From DASZHJ01 sp035604335 (lineage in GTDB: Bacteria; Pseudomonadota; Alphaproteobacteria; ATCC43930; CGMCC-115725), in the NCBI GenBank assembly GCA_035604335.1, contig DATNIT010000221.1, positions 15,998 through 79,997 of the forward strand: a stretch of DNA of 64,000 bases, read 5' to 3'. The position numbers were made by a program, and so were the translations under genes. Shown one piece after another: positions 29,113 to 37,892 of the stretch. Under the pieces are notes generated by a model. It searched no databases, was not told where the DNA came from, and worked only from the letters and a program-made list of their open reading frames with translations. Position 1 is the first letter of the stretch, and each line of letters begins with the position of its first letter.

Positions 29113-29152
29113 GCCATGCCGTTTTGGCGGGAGGTTGGGGAGCAGCCGGCGC

Positions 29153-29170
29153 AGCTTCGCAAGCGAAGCT
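29153..29170. promoter_or_regulatory. Perfect 8-bp-arm palindrome in the cytochrome b561 leader
   Basis: AGCTTCGCAAGCGAAGCT is a perfect inverted repeat with a 2-base centre. It overlaps the promoter-proximal half of the direct-repeat operator and ends 41 bases before the b561 start codon. It could be a second regulator site or a transcript hairpin. Its TTCGC-NN-GCGAA core recurs in two dispersed palindromes near 56.4 kb. Confidence 0.4.
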
Positions 29171-29188
29171 TACATGACGCTTACAGGG
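29168..29188 (-). promoter_or_regulatory. Direct-repeat operator (CTTAC-N6-CTTAC) upstream of the SHP structural operon
   Basis: On the plus strand the site reads CTTACATGACGCTTAC (29169-29184): two CTTAC half-sites with an 11-base period, as expected for an OmpR/PhoB-family dimer. The operon is on the minus strand and its ATG is about 57 bases away. A near-identical site, CTTACACGACCCTTAC, lies upstream of the response regulator gene, so the adjacent two-component system probably controls both. Confidence 0.6.
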
Positions 29189-29238
29189 AGGCTCGCTGTC
29201 GGCGAGCGGTGGATCGCAGCAACTCTGTGGCGACCGAA

Positions 29239-30615
29239 TCAGCCGGCGTTTCGCACGCCGCCGACCTCCAAAGAGAAGATCGCGCCTCCGCCGGGCCGGC
29301 TCGCGGCCGCCACCGAGCCGCCGTGAGCGGTGGCGATCTCCGCCACAATCGCCAGACCTAGTCCCGCGCCGGATACGCCTCGGCTCCGGCCGCGATGGAA
29401 TCGGCGAAAGATCGCTTCCCGCTCGGCTTCGGGTACACCGGGACCACGATCGAGTACCTGGATACTGCCGTCCGCGGAGAGCTCGACCTCGATCGCGGAG
29501 CCCGGCGGCGCATGAGCCAGCGCGTTCTCGATGAGGTTGACGAGAGCCGTTACCAAGGCCGATCGATTGCCGTGGACGATCACGGGTCGCTCGACCTCGG
29601 CCCGGACAAGCTCCTTGCCTTGTCGGATGGCGAGTGGCGCGAGCAAGCTGATCGCCTCGATCACGACGTCGTTGAGATCGACGAGTTGCGCGACGTCGAG
29701 GGGCAGGCTCTCGAGACGAGCCATCTTCAGCAGCTGCTCTACCAGGCGATTCATTCGGTCGACGTCGCGCCGCATCGCATCGATGTCGCCGCCGGGAAGC
29801 GCATCGAGGCGCGCCGTCAATACCGAGAGCGGCGTGCGCAGCTCATGGGCGGCGTCGGCGGTGAAGCGGCGTTGCACGTCGAGGCCTCTGGCGAGCCGAT
29901 CGAGAGCGCTATTGACCGCCGTCACCAGCGGCTCGATCTCGCGCGGCATTCCGGTCAAGGGAAGCCGCCGGGTCGGCTGCTCGGGGCCGATCTCGGTGGC
30001 GGCGATCGAGGCGGAGCTCAGTGGACGCAGGCCGCGCCGAATGGTCAGGACACCCACGAGCACCGCGGCGGCCCCGATGGGCACCAGGAGCCAAAGCGCC
30101 GCGACGGAGAACTCGGCCATCAAGCTGTCGCGCAGCACGTCCCGGTGATGGCCGTCCTGCGCGACGGCGATACGAATTCCGTCACCAGAGGTCGCGAAGC
30201 CATAGTAACCGCTGGGCGCGGAGCGGAAGAAGCCGGTGGAGCTCTTTTCGCGCAAGAACGGCTCGAGGAGCGCGGCGGCCTCGGAGCTAGAAGCCGCAAC
30301 GACATGGTCCGCGCGGTCCAGTACGAGATAGAGGTCGCCGCCCCCGGAGTAGCGATAGGCGGCGTCGAGATCGGGCGGCAGCGACAGCTGCGCCGTGCCG
30401 TCGGATGCCAGGGTCAAGTTGCGCTGGATATCGCGCGCTTGCGCCTGGAGTGCCTGGTCCTCGAGGGAATTCACCGTCGCGAGCGCTCGCCATGCGACCG
30501 CCGCTCCGGCCATCCCGATAGCGATCGCCATGACCGCAGCGAGCCGCCACGCGAGCCGGGCCTGCAGGGACCATTGACCCCGCCGACGCGCTGCTTGCTC
30601 GCGCCCCACCGTCAC
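29239..30615 (-). CDS. Sensor histidine kinase (QseC/PmrB-like)
   Basis: This 458-residue membrane kinase has a first transmembrane helix at about 24-44, a periplasmic sensor region of about 125 residues, and a second helix near 172-190. A HAMP-like linker follows, then the phosphoacceptor H257 in DAAHELRTPLSVL. The ATPase part carries the N box (LVNLIENALAHAP), the G1 box (DRGPGVPEAE), an F box (FRRFHRG) and the G2 box (GAGLGLAIV). It should phosphorylate the response regulator encoded just upstream, with which it overlaps by 4 bases (GTGA; GTG start). Similar kinases accompany SHP clusters in other bacteria. The signal sensed is unknown. Confidence 0.92.
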   Translation of the reverse strand: MTVGREQAARRRGQWSLQARLAWRLAAVMAIAIGMAGAAVAWRALATVNSLEDQALQAQARDIQRNLTLASDGTAQLSLPPDLDAAYRYSGGGDLYLVLDRADHVVAASSSEAAALLEPFLREKSSTGFFRSAPSGYYGFATSGDGIRIAVAQDGHHRDVLRDSLMAEFSVAALWLLVPIGAAAVLVGVLTIRRGLRPLSSASIAATEIGPEQPTRRLPLTGMPREIEPLVTAVNSALDRLARGLDVQRRFTADAAHELRTPLSVLTARLDALPGGDIDAMRRDVDRMNRLVEQLLKMARLESLPLDVAQLVDLNDVVIEAISLLAPLAIRQGKELVRAEVERPVIVHGNRSALVTALVNLIENALAHAPPGSAIEVELSADGSIQVLDRGPGVPEAEREAIFRRFHRGRSRGVSGAGLGLAIVAEIATAHGGSVAAASRPGGGAIFSLEVGGVRNAG

Positions 30616-31289
30616 GGTTGCTGATCCGAGAGGAGGTATCCGACTCCCCGTAGCGTGTGAACTTGCACCGTGGCGCCGGCGTCCTGCAGCTTCCGCCGCA
30701 GCCGATGCACCAGCACCTCGAGCGCATTGGAGCCCAACTCGGCTTCGAAGTTGTAGAGGCTTTGCTCGATCGCCTCGCGGGTGACAACGCGCTCGGCCCG
30801 CCGGAGCAGGAGCTCGAGCAGAGCCATCTCCCGGATGGACAGTGCCACGATGCGGCCGCCGACGGTCACTTGCCGGTGGGCGGTCTCGAGCACGAGGTTC
30901 CCGAACTCGAGCCGCACGCCGAGTGCCGCGTTCGGCCGCCGCAACAAGGCGCGAACCCGGGAGATCAACTCGGGCATGTGGAACGGCTTCAGGACGTAAT
31001 CGTCGGCGCCGGAATCGAGGCCGATCACGCGATCCTCGAGCCCGTCCCGAGCGGTCAGAATCAGCACCGGTACCGACGCGCCCCGGCTGCGGAGCGACCG
31101 CAGCAGCGACAGTCCGTTGCCGTCGCCGAGGCCGAGGTCAAGGATGATGGCATCGTAGGTCATGACCGCGACGGCTTCCTCCGCCTCGGCGAGCGACGCG
31201 GCGATGTCCACGGCGAATCCCGCGCGGCCAAGCGCGCTCGCGGTGAGTTCCGCCAATTCCCGTTCGTCTTCGATCGTCAGCAGCCGCAA
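30612..31289 (-). CDS. OmpR-family response regulator (QseB/PmrA-like)
   Basis: This 225-residue regulator has a receiver domain with the acidic pocket IEDE, phosphoacceptor D51 (LDLGLGDGNG) and the conserved lysine in LKPFHMPEL. It ends in a winged-helix DNA-binding domain (SIREMALLELLLRRAERVVTR and VHRLRRKL). No ATG is available at the family start; translation begins at a TTG with a strong GGAGG site 7-8 bases upstream. It is the first gene of the two-component operon. A CTTAC-N6-CTTAC repeat about 50 bases upstream suggests autoregulation. The regulated genes very likely include the b561-SHP-DHC operon downstream. Confidence 0.92.
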   Translation of the reverse strand: MRLLTIEDERELAELTASALGRAGFAVDIAASLAEAEEAVAVMTYDAIILDLGLGDGNGLSLLRSLRSRGASVPVLILTARDGLEDRVIGLDSGADDYVLKPFHMPELISRVRALLRRPNAALGVRLEFGNLVLETAHRQVTVGGRIVALSIREMALLELLLRRAERVVTREAIEQSLYNFEAELGSNALEVLVHRLRRKLQDAGATVQVHTLRGVGYLLSDQQP

Positions 31290-31339
31290 TTCACAGCCTC
31301 CGAGCCAGCGGGCGGCTCGCTCCAGTCTCGCAGATCGGA

Positions 31340-31355
31340 CTTACACGACCCTTAC
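31340..31355 (-). promoter_or_regulatory. Direct-repeat operator upstream of the response regulator gene
   Basis: CTTACACGACCCTTAC on the plus strand contains two CTTAC half-sites with the same 11-base period as the site before cytochrome b561. It lies about 50 bases upstream of the regulator start codon. The flanking bases also agree (a G or A before, GGG after). Confidence 0.6.
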
Positions 31356-31564
31356 GGGCGTGTTCTCCGCCGCTGGGTCAGGAATTGCAAGGGTCGGCGG
31401 AGCCGCGTTCAGACGCCCTCACGGTCGCTTCTGGAGTTCGCTTGGGGGCCTTTCCAGGGGCGGGCTTCGGGACTTTTCAGGGCGAATCGCGAAATCAATT
31501 GTGCCTTGCCCCTAAGCGGCGTTCGCGAGATGGTCGGAGCCATTTTCGGAGGGTACGCCGCCTC

Positions 31565-32422
31565 ATGGCCATGTCGATCCGCAATCTGCTCGTGGGGACT
31601 CCGCACGGCTTCTATAGGATGTCCTACACCGAGTGGGCGGGACCGGCGGGCGCGCCGACGGTGGCCTGCGTGCACGGCCTGACCCGCAACGGCCGTGACT
31701 TCGATATCCTGGCGGAGGCGCTCTCGCGGGAGTTCCGGGTGGTCTGCCCGGATGTGCTCGGGCGGGGCAAGAGCGATTGGCTCGACCAGCCCGAGGACTA
31801 CGATTTTCCCATCTATATCGGCGCGATGGCTCAGCTCATCGCGCGCCTCGACGTGCCCGAGGTGCTCTGGGTCGGCACCTCCATGGGCGGCCTCATCGGC
31901 ATGCTGACGGCGGCGCTTCCGCGAGCGCCCATCAAGCGCCTCGTGATCAACGACATCGGGCCTTTGCTCGCCAAGGAGGGGATCGCGCGCATCGCGACCT
32001 ATGTCGGCAAGGACCCGAGCTTCGCCGATCTGGCCGCGCTCGAGGCCTACCAGCGAGAGGTCGCCGCCAGCTTCGGCGCGCTTACGGACGCGCAATGGCG
32101 CCATCTCGCGACCCACGCCGCGCGCACCAAGCCGGATGGCAGCTTGGGCCTCGCTTACGATCCGCGCATCGCCGAGGCGTTCAAGAAAGCCGATCCCGTC
32201 GATGTCGATCTCTGGCCGCAGTGGGATCGGATCGCTGCTCCCACCTTGGTGCTGCGCGGCGCCAACTCCGATCTCCTGCGCCGTCCCGATGCGCTGGCGA
32301 TGACTCAGCGGGGGCCGCGCGCGAGCTTGGTGGAATTCCCCGGCGTCGGCCATGCACCCGCCCTGATGGCGCCAGAGCAGATCGAGGCCGTGCGCGGCTT
32401 CTTGCTTGGCGGAGCGGGGTGA
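31565..32422 (+). CDS. Alpha/beta hydrolase
   Basis: This 285-residue cytoplasmic alpha/beta-hydrolase shows the strand ACVHGLTRNGRDF (oxyanion region), the nucleophile elbow GTSMGG, an acidic residue in LVLRGANSDLL and the catalytic histidine in GVGHAPALM. It resembles esterases and 2-hydroxymuconate-semialdehyde hydrolase-like enzymes, but no substrate is suggested by its neighbours. Two in-frame ATGs (31565 and 31571) are possible. It overlaps the following methyltransferase gene by 4 bases (GTGA), so the pair is translationally coupled. Confidence 0.88.
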   Translation: MAMSIRNLLVGTPHGFYRMSYTEWAGPAGAPTVACVHGLTRNGRDFDILAEALSREFRVVCPDVLGRGKSDWLDQPEDYDFPIYIGAMAQLIARLDVPEVLWVGTSMGGLIGMLTAALPRAPIKRLVINDIGPLLAKEGIARIATYVGKDPSFADLAALEAYQREVAASFGALTDAQWRHLATHAARTKPDGSLGLAYDPRIAEAFKKADPVDVDLWPQWDRIAAPTLVLRGANSDLLRRPDALAMTQRGPRASLVEFPGVGHAPALMAPEQIEAVRGFLLGGAG

Positions 32423-33327
32423 GCGAGAAGGCGCGCGCGACCGGCTATCTCGCGCCCGAAGGCTTCGTCGAGGAGTTGCGCGCCGAGCTCGGCGAGGTCA
32501 GCGCATGCCACGGGCGGTTGCTGATCGCGCCGGGCGCGCCGAGGCCCGCGGCATGGGTTGCCAATCGCTGGCTCGATCCCGTCGAGATACCGATCGCCTC
32601 CATCGGGGATGCCGCCAAGCGACTGCGCGCGATCCAGCGTAACTGGGCGCTCTACCCATGTTCGCAGCACCGGCGTGCGGCGCTCATCGAGGCGAAGTTG
32701 CTGAAGGTGTCGGCGAAGCCGCTCGTCTTTCCCGCGCCCGCTCCCACGGCGCCGCTGGGCTCCTGGACCCTCGTCGACGCCGGCACCCTGCTGGCCTCGG
32801 CCCGCTGCGCGAGTCCGTTTCCGAACGGCGAGGCGCGCTTCGTCGAGGACAAGCAGGCGCCGCCGAGCCGCGCTTATCTCAAGCTCTGGGAGGCGCTGAC
32901 ACTGCTGGGAGCGCATCCGAAGCGCGGCGAGCTCTGCCTCGATCTCGGCAGCAGCCCCGGCGGCTGGACCTGGGTGCTCGCGAAATTGGGTGCGCGGGTG
33001 ATCAGCGTCGACAAGGCACCGCTCGATCCCGGTATCGCAGCCATGGCCGGCGTCGAAATGCGGCGCGAGAGCGCCTTCGGTCTCGATCCCCGCGCGCTCG
33101 GCCCGATCGATTGGCTGTTCTCGGACGTGGTGTGCTATCCCGCGCGGCTGCTTAGGCTGGTCGAGCGTTGGCTCGACGCAGGAACCTGCCGGCGCTTCGT
33201 CTGCACACTAAAGTTCCAAGGTGCAACCGACCACGAAACCGCGCGCCGCTTCGCCGCCATCCCGGGCTCACGGCTGCTGCATCTCCACCACAACAAACAC
33301 GAGCTCACTTGGATGATGCCGGGGTGA
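32419..33327 (+). CDS. RlmM/FtsJ-like SAM-dependent RNA methyltransferase
   Basis: This 302-residue protein has the SAM-binding motif DLGSSPGGWTWVLAKLG, an acidic turn ISVDKAPL, a catalytic aspartate in LFSDVVCYP and a lysine in TLKFQG, the K-D-K-E type layout of FtsJ-fold 2-prime-O-methyltransferases. The N-terminal third (VANRWLDPVEIPIASIGDAAKRLRAIQRNW shows the region) resembles RlmM, which modifies C2498 of 23S rRNA, though the protein is shorter than the E. coli enzyme. The GTG start overlaps the hydrolase stop. Its 3-prime end overlaps the sulfotransferase gene by 23 bases, tail to tail. Confidence 0.82.
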   Translation: MSEKARATGYLAPEGFVEELRAELGEVSACHGRLLIAPGAPRPAAWVANRWLDPVEIPIASIGDAAKRLRAIQRNWALYPCSQHRRAALIEAKLLKVSAKPLVFPAPAPTAPLGSWTLVDAGTLLASARCASPFPNGEARFVEDKQAPPSRAYLKLWEALTLLGAHPKRGELCLDLGSSPGGWTWVLAKLGARVISVDKAPLDPGIAAMAGVEMRRESAFGLDPRALGPIDWLFSDVVCYPARLLRLVERWLDAGTCRRFVCTLKFQGATDHETARRFAAIPGSRLLHLHHNKHELTWMMPG

Positions 33328-34165
33328 CGGTTGAGGTGATGGCAGATGCATCGCTCGCGGTGCCGATCGCCGGGCGCGCCTGCGGCTGGCTGGTCTTTCC
33401 GCGCCAAGATCGGAGGGCTTGGGCGCTCGGCGGAATCGCGAGGCCACGCAATGCATCGAGGCTCGCGAAGGTCTCGGACGTGGTCGCATCGAGGGGCTGC
33501 GGCTCATCTCGGCGAGCGGATCCTCGGAGCCGGCGGTTGCGCGCGGCGATCAATGCATCCGCCTGCAGGCCCGTGGCGGTTGCGAGCGGATGCGCCCAGG
33601 ACGTGTCATGCACATCGCTCAACGGCTCGTAGCTCACCACGCAGCCGCCGAACATCCTCAGCAACAGCAGCGCGTTGCGGTTGACGCGGTTGTAGTACTT
33701 GACGAGCGTCTCGAGGTTGGAATGCCCGCGCATCAGTCCACTGCTGGTCGCGAAGGCCTCGAACCGGCGGTAGCTCACGATGATGGTCGGGAAATAGCCC
33801 ATCTTGAACGCAGGCTGGACGGCGAAATCCGCGCCTTCCCCTTTGATGTAGCGAGCCACGCGCAGGAGGCTGCGGAGCCGCGACTTCCCCATCGAGCGAT
33901 AGAAATCCCACAGATATCGTCGCGGCCCAATGCCCGGCCGGTCCGCGGAAAGGTCGTAGGCATAGCCCATCCAGGCCGCCATGCGGTGAAGCTCGGGATG
34001 CTCGAGAGCGCCGGTGCCGGGGTCCCATTGCTCGGGGGTGCGCATGGCAAACTCGGCACCCGCGTCGGCCAAGATCGAGGCGAGCAGGGTGGAGCCGGAG
34101 CGGCCGGAGGACAGGATGAAGACGCGCCGACGCTCCGGATCCAACGGCGTCTCAGCTGCACTCAT
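33305..34165 (-). CDS. Sulfotransferase-family protein
   Basis: This 286-residue protein has the 5-prime phosphosulfate-binding loop FILSSGRSGSTLLASIL at residues 16-32, which defines P-loop sulfotransferases using PAPS as donor. The rest contains helical segments and a conserved-looking VVSYEPLSD stretch. The C-terminal 30 residues are Ser/Thr/Ala-rich and read into the neighbouring methyltransferase gene on the other strand. The native stop may therefore have been lost, or the tail is simply unconstrained. The ATG at 34165 is preferred over an upstream frame start at 34267, because homology begins at RRRVFILSSG. The substrate is unknown. Confidence 0.78.
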   Translation of the reverse strand: MSAAETPLDPERRRVFILSSGRSGSTLLASILADAGAEFAMRTPEQWDPGTGALEHPELHRMAAWMGYAYDLSADRPGIGPRRYLWDFYRSMGKSRLRSLLRVARYIKGEGADFAVQPAFKMGYFPTIIVSYRRFEAFATSSGLMRGHSNLETLVKYYNRVNRNALLLLRMFGGCVVSYEPLSDVHDTSWAHPLATATGLQADALIAARNRRLRGSARRDEPQPLDATTSETFASLDALRGLAIPPSAQALRSWRGKTSQPQARPAIGTASDASAITSTVTPASSK

Positions 34166-34371
34166 GCTCCGGTTTCCCTTCGTGATGCGGCCGATCCTAT
34201 TTCCCCCGGGCGTCGGTGCAGTCGACATCGGTGACCATTTATCGTCCGCTCGCGAGCGTCCGGTCAACCTCCCGGTGCCATTATTTCGCCGCTGATCATC
34301 ACAAAGATATCCGTGCCGTCGGATCGGCCAGGCTTGGACGAGACGGCCGGGTTAAAACGTTATTGCCGAGC

Positions 34372-35418
34372 ATGGACAGCCTCTACGATCACGCATCCCA
34401 CCATCGCGCACTCCGCGCGGCTGCGCCAATCAGCCTGCGGTTGCCTGACTTCAGGGAACGGGCGCCATGGCTCGGCGGCGACCTCCAGTCGGTTCGGAAC
34501 TTTCTGCGCCGACCCGCTATCAGTCTCAAAGCCTATGCGAGCGAGCGGATCGTCCTGCCGCTCGACAGCCAAAGTGGCGACCGCGCGTCTGCGGTCCTGC
34601 ACCAGCCGAGCACCGAGACTGCGGGACGTCGCCCCGTCGCGGTGCTAATCCACGGTCTCACCGGATGCGAGGACAGCGTCTACATTCGCGCCGGCGCCGC
34701 ATCCCTGCTGGGCGCGGGATTTCCGGTGCTGCGCCTCAATCTCCGGGGCGCGGGACCGACGCGGGCGCGGTGCAGGTTGCATTATCACGCAGGGCAGAGC
34801 GAGGACCTCCGGTTGATGCTGGCTGCGCTCCCCTCGGCTGTGACCGGGAGCGGCATGGTCGCGGTGGGATTCTCCCTCGGCGGCAATCTTCTGCTGAAGT
34901 ACCTCGGTGAAGCCGGGTCGAGCGCGGTCATCTCCGCGGCCGCGACGGTCTCGGCCCCGCTCGATCTCACGGCGACCGCTCACCGGCTCGCCGCGCCTCG
35001 CAACGCGCTTTATCACTGGTATTTTCTCCGGGAGTGCCAACGCGAGGCCCTGGCACCGGCTTCGGCAGTGACGCCGGAGGAGCGCCTCGCGGCGCTCGGC
35101 GCTCAGAACCTATGGCAATTCGACGAGCGGTTCACGGCGCCCAGGAACGGTTTCGCCGGTGCCGAGGATTATTACAGGCGAAATTCCTCGCAAATCTTCA
35201 TCGACGAGATCGCGGTGCCGACCCTGGTGATCCACGCGCTCGATGATCCCATCGTGCCCGACGCCCCCTATCGCGAGTATGACTGGTCGCGCAATCGGCG
35301 CTTGCTGCCGATGGTGCAGCCCAAGGGCGGCCACGTCGGGTTCCACGATCGCCGCGGCGGCACTTGGCATGACCGCGCGATTCTCGCTTTTTTCGAGCGC
35401 GCGCTCAGCCTTTCCTGA
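34372..35418 (+). CDS. YheT-like alpha/beta hydrolase (esterase)
   Basis: This 348-residue protein matches the YheT/ABHD1-like hydrolases: LIHGLTGCEDSVYIRAGA, LNLRGAGPTR, the nucleophile elbow GFSLGGNLLLKYLG, an acidic residue in HALDDPIV and the catalytic histidine in KGGHVGFHDRRGG. These are cytoplasmic carboxylesterases of unknown natural substrate. The ATG at 34372 gives the usual N-terminus (a DFRERAPWLGGDLQSVRNFLR pattern precedes the core). The 3-prime end overlaps hemB by 14 bases in the opposite direction. Confidence 0.88.
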   Translation: MDSLYDHASHHRALRAAAPISLRLPDFRERAPWLGGDLQSVRNFLRRPAISLKAYASERIVLPLDSQSGDRASAVLHQPSTETAGRRPVAVLIHGLTGCEDSVYIRAGAASLLGAGFPVLRLNLRGAGPTRARCRLHYHAGQSEDLRLMLAALPSAVTGSGMVAVGFSLGGNLLLKYLGEAGSSAVISAAATVSAPLDLTATAHRLAAPRNALYHWYFLRECQREALAPASAVTPEERLAALGAQNLWQFDERFTAPRNGFAGAEDYYRRNSSQIFIDEIAVPTLVIHALDDPIVPDAPYREYDWSRNRRLLPMVQPKGGHVGFHDRRGGTWHDRAILAFFERALSLS

Positions 35419-36451
35419 TCCGGCGCGCGGCGTCGACCGCGCTGTAGGTGAGAATGCCGTCCGCGCCCGCGCGTTTCATGCCGATCAGACTCTCTAGGAT
35501 GACGCTGTCGTCGAGCCAGCCTTTCTCGATCGCCGCATGCAGCATCGCGTACTCGCCGCTGACCTGATAGGCGAAGGTCGGCACGCCGAAGCGTTCCTTC
35601 ACCCGCCGCACCACGTCGAGATAAGGCATCGCGGGCTTCACCATCACCATGTCCGCGCCCTCGGCGAGGTCGAGCGCCACCTCGCGGAGCGCCTCGTCGG
35701 TATTGGCGGGGTTCATCTGATAGGTGCGCTTGTCGGCTTTGCCGAGATTGGATTTGGAGCCGAGCGCGTCGCGGAACGGACCGTAAAAGCCCGAGGCGTA
35801 TTTCGCCGCATAGGACATGATCTTGACCCGCCCGAGCCCGGCTTCGTCGAGGGCATCGCGGATCGCGCCGACGCGCCCGTCCATCATATCCGATGGCGCG
35901 ATGATGTCGCAGCCGGCCTCGGCTTGCACCAATGCCTGGCGAGTGAGGATTTCCACGCTCTCGTCGTTGGCGACGTCGCCGTCGCGGAGGACGCCGTCGT
36001 GGCCGTGGGTCGTGAAGGGATCGAGCGCGACGTCGCAGAGCACGCCGAGATCGGGATGCGCCGCCTTGACCGCCCGCACGGCGCGGCACACGAGGTTCTC
36101 GGGATTGACGGCCTCCGCGCCATCGGCCGACTTGCGCTCGAGCGGCGTTACCGGGAATAGCGCGACGCAGGGAATGCCGAGGCTCTTCGCCTCGCCCGCG
36201 GCGTCCACCAGCGCCGGAATCGAAAGGCGGTCGACGTGGGGCATGGACGGCACCGCCGAGCGCGCGGCCGGGCCCTCGTGCACGAAGACCGGCCATATGA
36301 AGTCCGCGGATGTGAGGATGTTCTCGGCGACCATGCGCCGCGTCCATTCGTCGCGCCGGTTGCGGCGCATGCGGACGCGCGGGTAAGCGCCGAGGGGTTG
36401 CGAGGGAGTGCGGGTCACGGGATCTTCCACGCTATGGCGGTCTGTAATCAT
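35405..36451 (-). CDS. hemB: Porphobilinogen synthase (delta-aminolevulinic acid dehydratase)
   Basis: This 348-residue enzyme condenses two 5-aminolevulinate molecules to porphobilinogen in tetrapyrrole synthesis. The Schiff-base lysines are in YAAKYASGFYGPF and MVKPAMPYLDVV, and APSDMMDGRVGAIR is the signature. In the metal site the sequence reads DVALDPFTTHGHDG, with aspartates and alanine where zinc enzymes have cysteines, so it belongs to the magnesium-type branch. The ATG at 36451 is the first ATG in frame; a TTG at 36475 is an alternative. Haem supply fits the many cytochromes encoded in this window. Confidence 0.95.
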   Translation of the reverse strand: MITDRHSVEDPVTRTPSQPLGAYPRVRMRRNRRDEWTRRMVAENILTSADFIWPVFVHEGPAARSAVPSMPHVDRLSIPALVDAAGEAKSLGIPCVALFPVTPLERKSADGAEAVNPENLVCRAVRAVKAAHPDLGVLCDVALDPFTTHGHDGVLRDGDVANDESVEILTRQALVQAEAGCDIIAPSDMMDGRVGAIRDALDEAGLGRVKIMSYAAKYASGFYGPFRDALGSKSNLGKADKRTYQMNPANTDEALREVALDLAEGADMVMVKPAMPYLDVVRRVKERFGVPTFAYQVSGEYAMLHAAIEKGWLDDSVILESLIGMKRAGADGILTYSAVDAARRIRKG

Positions 36452-36603
36452 AGGAGCGGTGCCGCGAGGTGACAATCCGCGGGTTCAGACGGCGCCGACA
36501 TGCGCTCGGGGCGCTTCCGATTGTGCTGCGCCGCGCCAACCGGCAGAATGAGGCGAAACCGTCGCTCGCTTGCGCGTTCGAACGAAGAAAAGGGGCATCG
36601 CTC

Positions 36604-37788
36604 ATGGCCGGCTCGACACTCCGCAGCGGCATTTTCCTGGCGCCGTTTCATCCGATCGACGAGGACCCGACGCTCGCGCTGCGCCGCGATATCGAGCTCG
36701 TCGAATGGCTCGACAAGCTCGGCTACGAGGAAGCCTGGATCGGCGAGCACCACTCGGCGGGCTTCGAGATCATCAGCTCGCCGGAGCTGCTCATAGCCGC
36801 CGCCGCCGAGCGGACGAAGCGCATTCGGCTCGGCACCGGCGTGGTGTCGCTGCCCTATCACAATCCTCTCATGGTGGCGAACCGGATCGTGCAGCTCGAC
36901 CACATGACCATGGGGCGGGTCATGTTCGGCGCGGGGCCGGGCCTGCTCACCTCCGACGCCATGATGCTCGGCATCGATCCCTCCACTCAGCGCGAGCGCA
37001 TGAGCGAGGGGCTCGACGTGATCTTGCGCCTGTTTCGCGGCGAGACCGTGACCGAGAAGACAGAGTGGTACACCCTCAAAGACGCGCGTCTGCACCTGCT
37101 GCCGTATACGCGGCCCTATCCCGAGGTCGCCGTTGCCAGCTTGGTGACGCCATCGGGCGGGCGCGCCGCGGGGAAATATGGTCTGGGCATGCTCTGCGTC
37201 GCCGCGACCGTGGAGGGCGCCTTCGACGTGTTGGCGACCAATTGGAAGGTGGCGCAGGAGATCGCGGCCGAGCACGGCCGCACCATGGATCCCGCGGTGC
37301 TCCGGCTGGTCGGTCCCATGCACATTGCGGAGACCCGCGAGCAAGCGCGCGCCAATGTGCGCTACGGGCTGCAGAAGTATCTGGACTACTACCAGGCGAT
37401 CAATCCGGCACGCTTCTCGGACCTTGAGGGGCGCGACCCCGTCGACGTTCTGATCGAGACGGGCCGCGCCGTGATCGGCACCCCGGACGATGCCATCGCT
37501 CAGATCGATCGCCTGCGCGCGAAGCAGGGCGAGTTCGGCTGCTTCCTCCAGCTCGCCCATAACTGGGCCAATTGGGACGCGACGAAGAAGTCCTACGAGC
37601 TTTATGCCCGGTACGTCGTGCCGCATGTCCGTGGCTCGAACGCGCACCGCGCGAGTTCCTATGCTTGGTCGTACGAGAACCGCATGGCGTTCACGACGCT
37701 CCGGGATGCCGCGGCCAAGAAGATGTTCGATCAACACGAAGCCGAGCGCGCCGCCAAGGCGAAGGCGCGTGGCCGAGCCGCGGAGTAG
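36604..37788 (+). CDS. LLM-class flavin-dependent oxidoreductase (luciferase-like monooxygenase)
   Basis: This 394-residue protein is a TIM-barrel luciferase-like monooxygenase. Features include SGIFLAPFHP at the start, EEAWIGEHHSAGFE, RIRLGTGVVSLPYHNPLMVA and GRVMFGAGPG. These enzymes use reduced FMN or F420; alphaproteobacteria normally use FMN from a reductase partner. The ATG at 36604 gives the typical start. A lysine/alanine-rich tail (EAERAAKAKARGRAAE) ends the protein. No reductase or substrate pathway is adjacent, so the substrate remains open; long-chain alkanes, terpenes and organosulfur compounds are all used in this family. Confidence 0.88.
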   Translation: MAGSTLRSGIFLAPFHPIDEDPTLALRRDIELVEWLDKLGYEEAWIGEHHSAGFEIISSPELLIAAAAERTKRIRLGTGVVSLPYHNPLMVANRIVQLDHMTMGRVMFGAGPGLLTSDAMMLGIDPSTQRERMSEGLDVILRLFRGETVTEKTEWYTLKDARLHLLPYTRPYPEVAVASLVTPSGGRAAGKYGLGMLCVAATVEGAFDVLATNWKVAQEIAAEHGRTMDPAVLRLVGPMHIAETREQARANVRYGLQKYLDYYQAINPARFSDLEGRDPVDVLIETGRAVIGTPDDAIAQIDRLRAKQGEFGCFLQLAHNWANWDATKKSYELYARYVVPHVRGSNAHRASSYAWSYENRMAFTTLRDAAAKKMFDQHEAERAAKAKARGRAAE

Positions 37789-37892
37789 CGAGCAGGCAAG
37801 AGAATACGCGGGCATGATTTCGCGGCCGGATGGCAATCGGCAAGGAAGGTTGCTATGCTTTTTCCGGGGGCGATGGACCGACGGGGCTGGGG

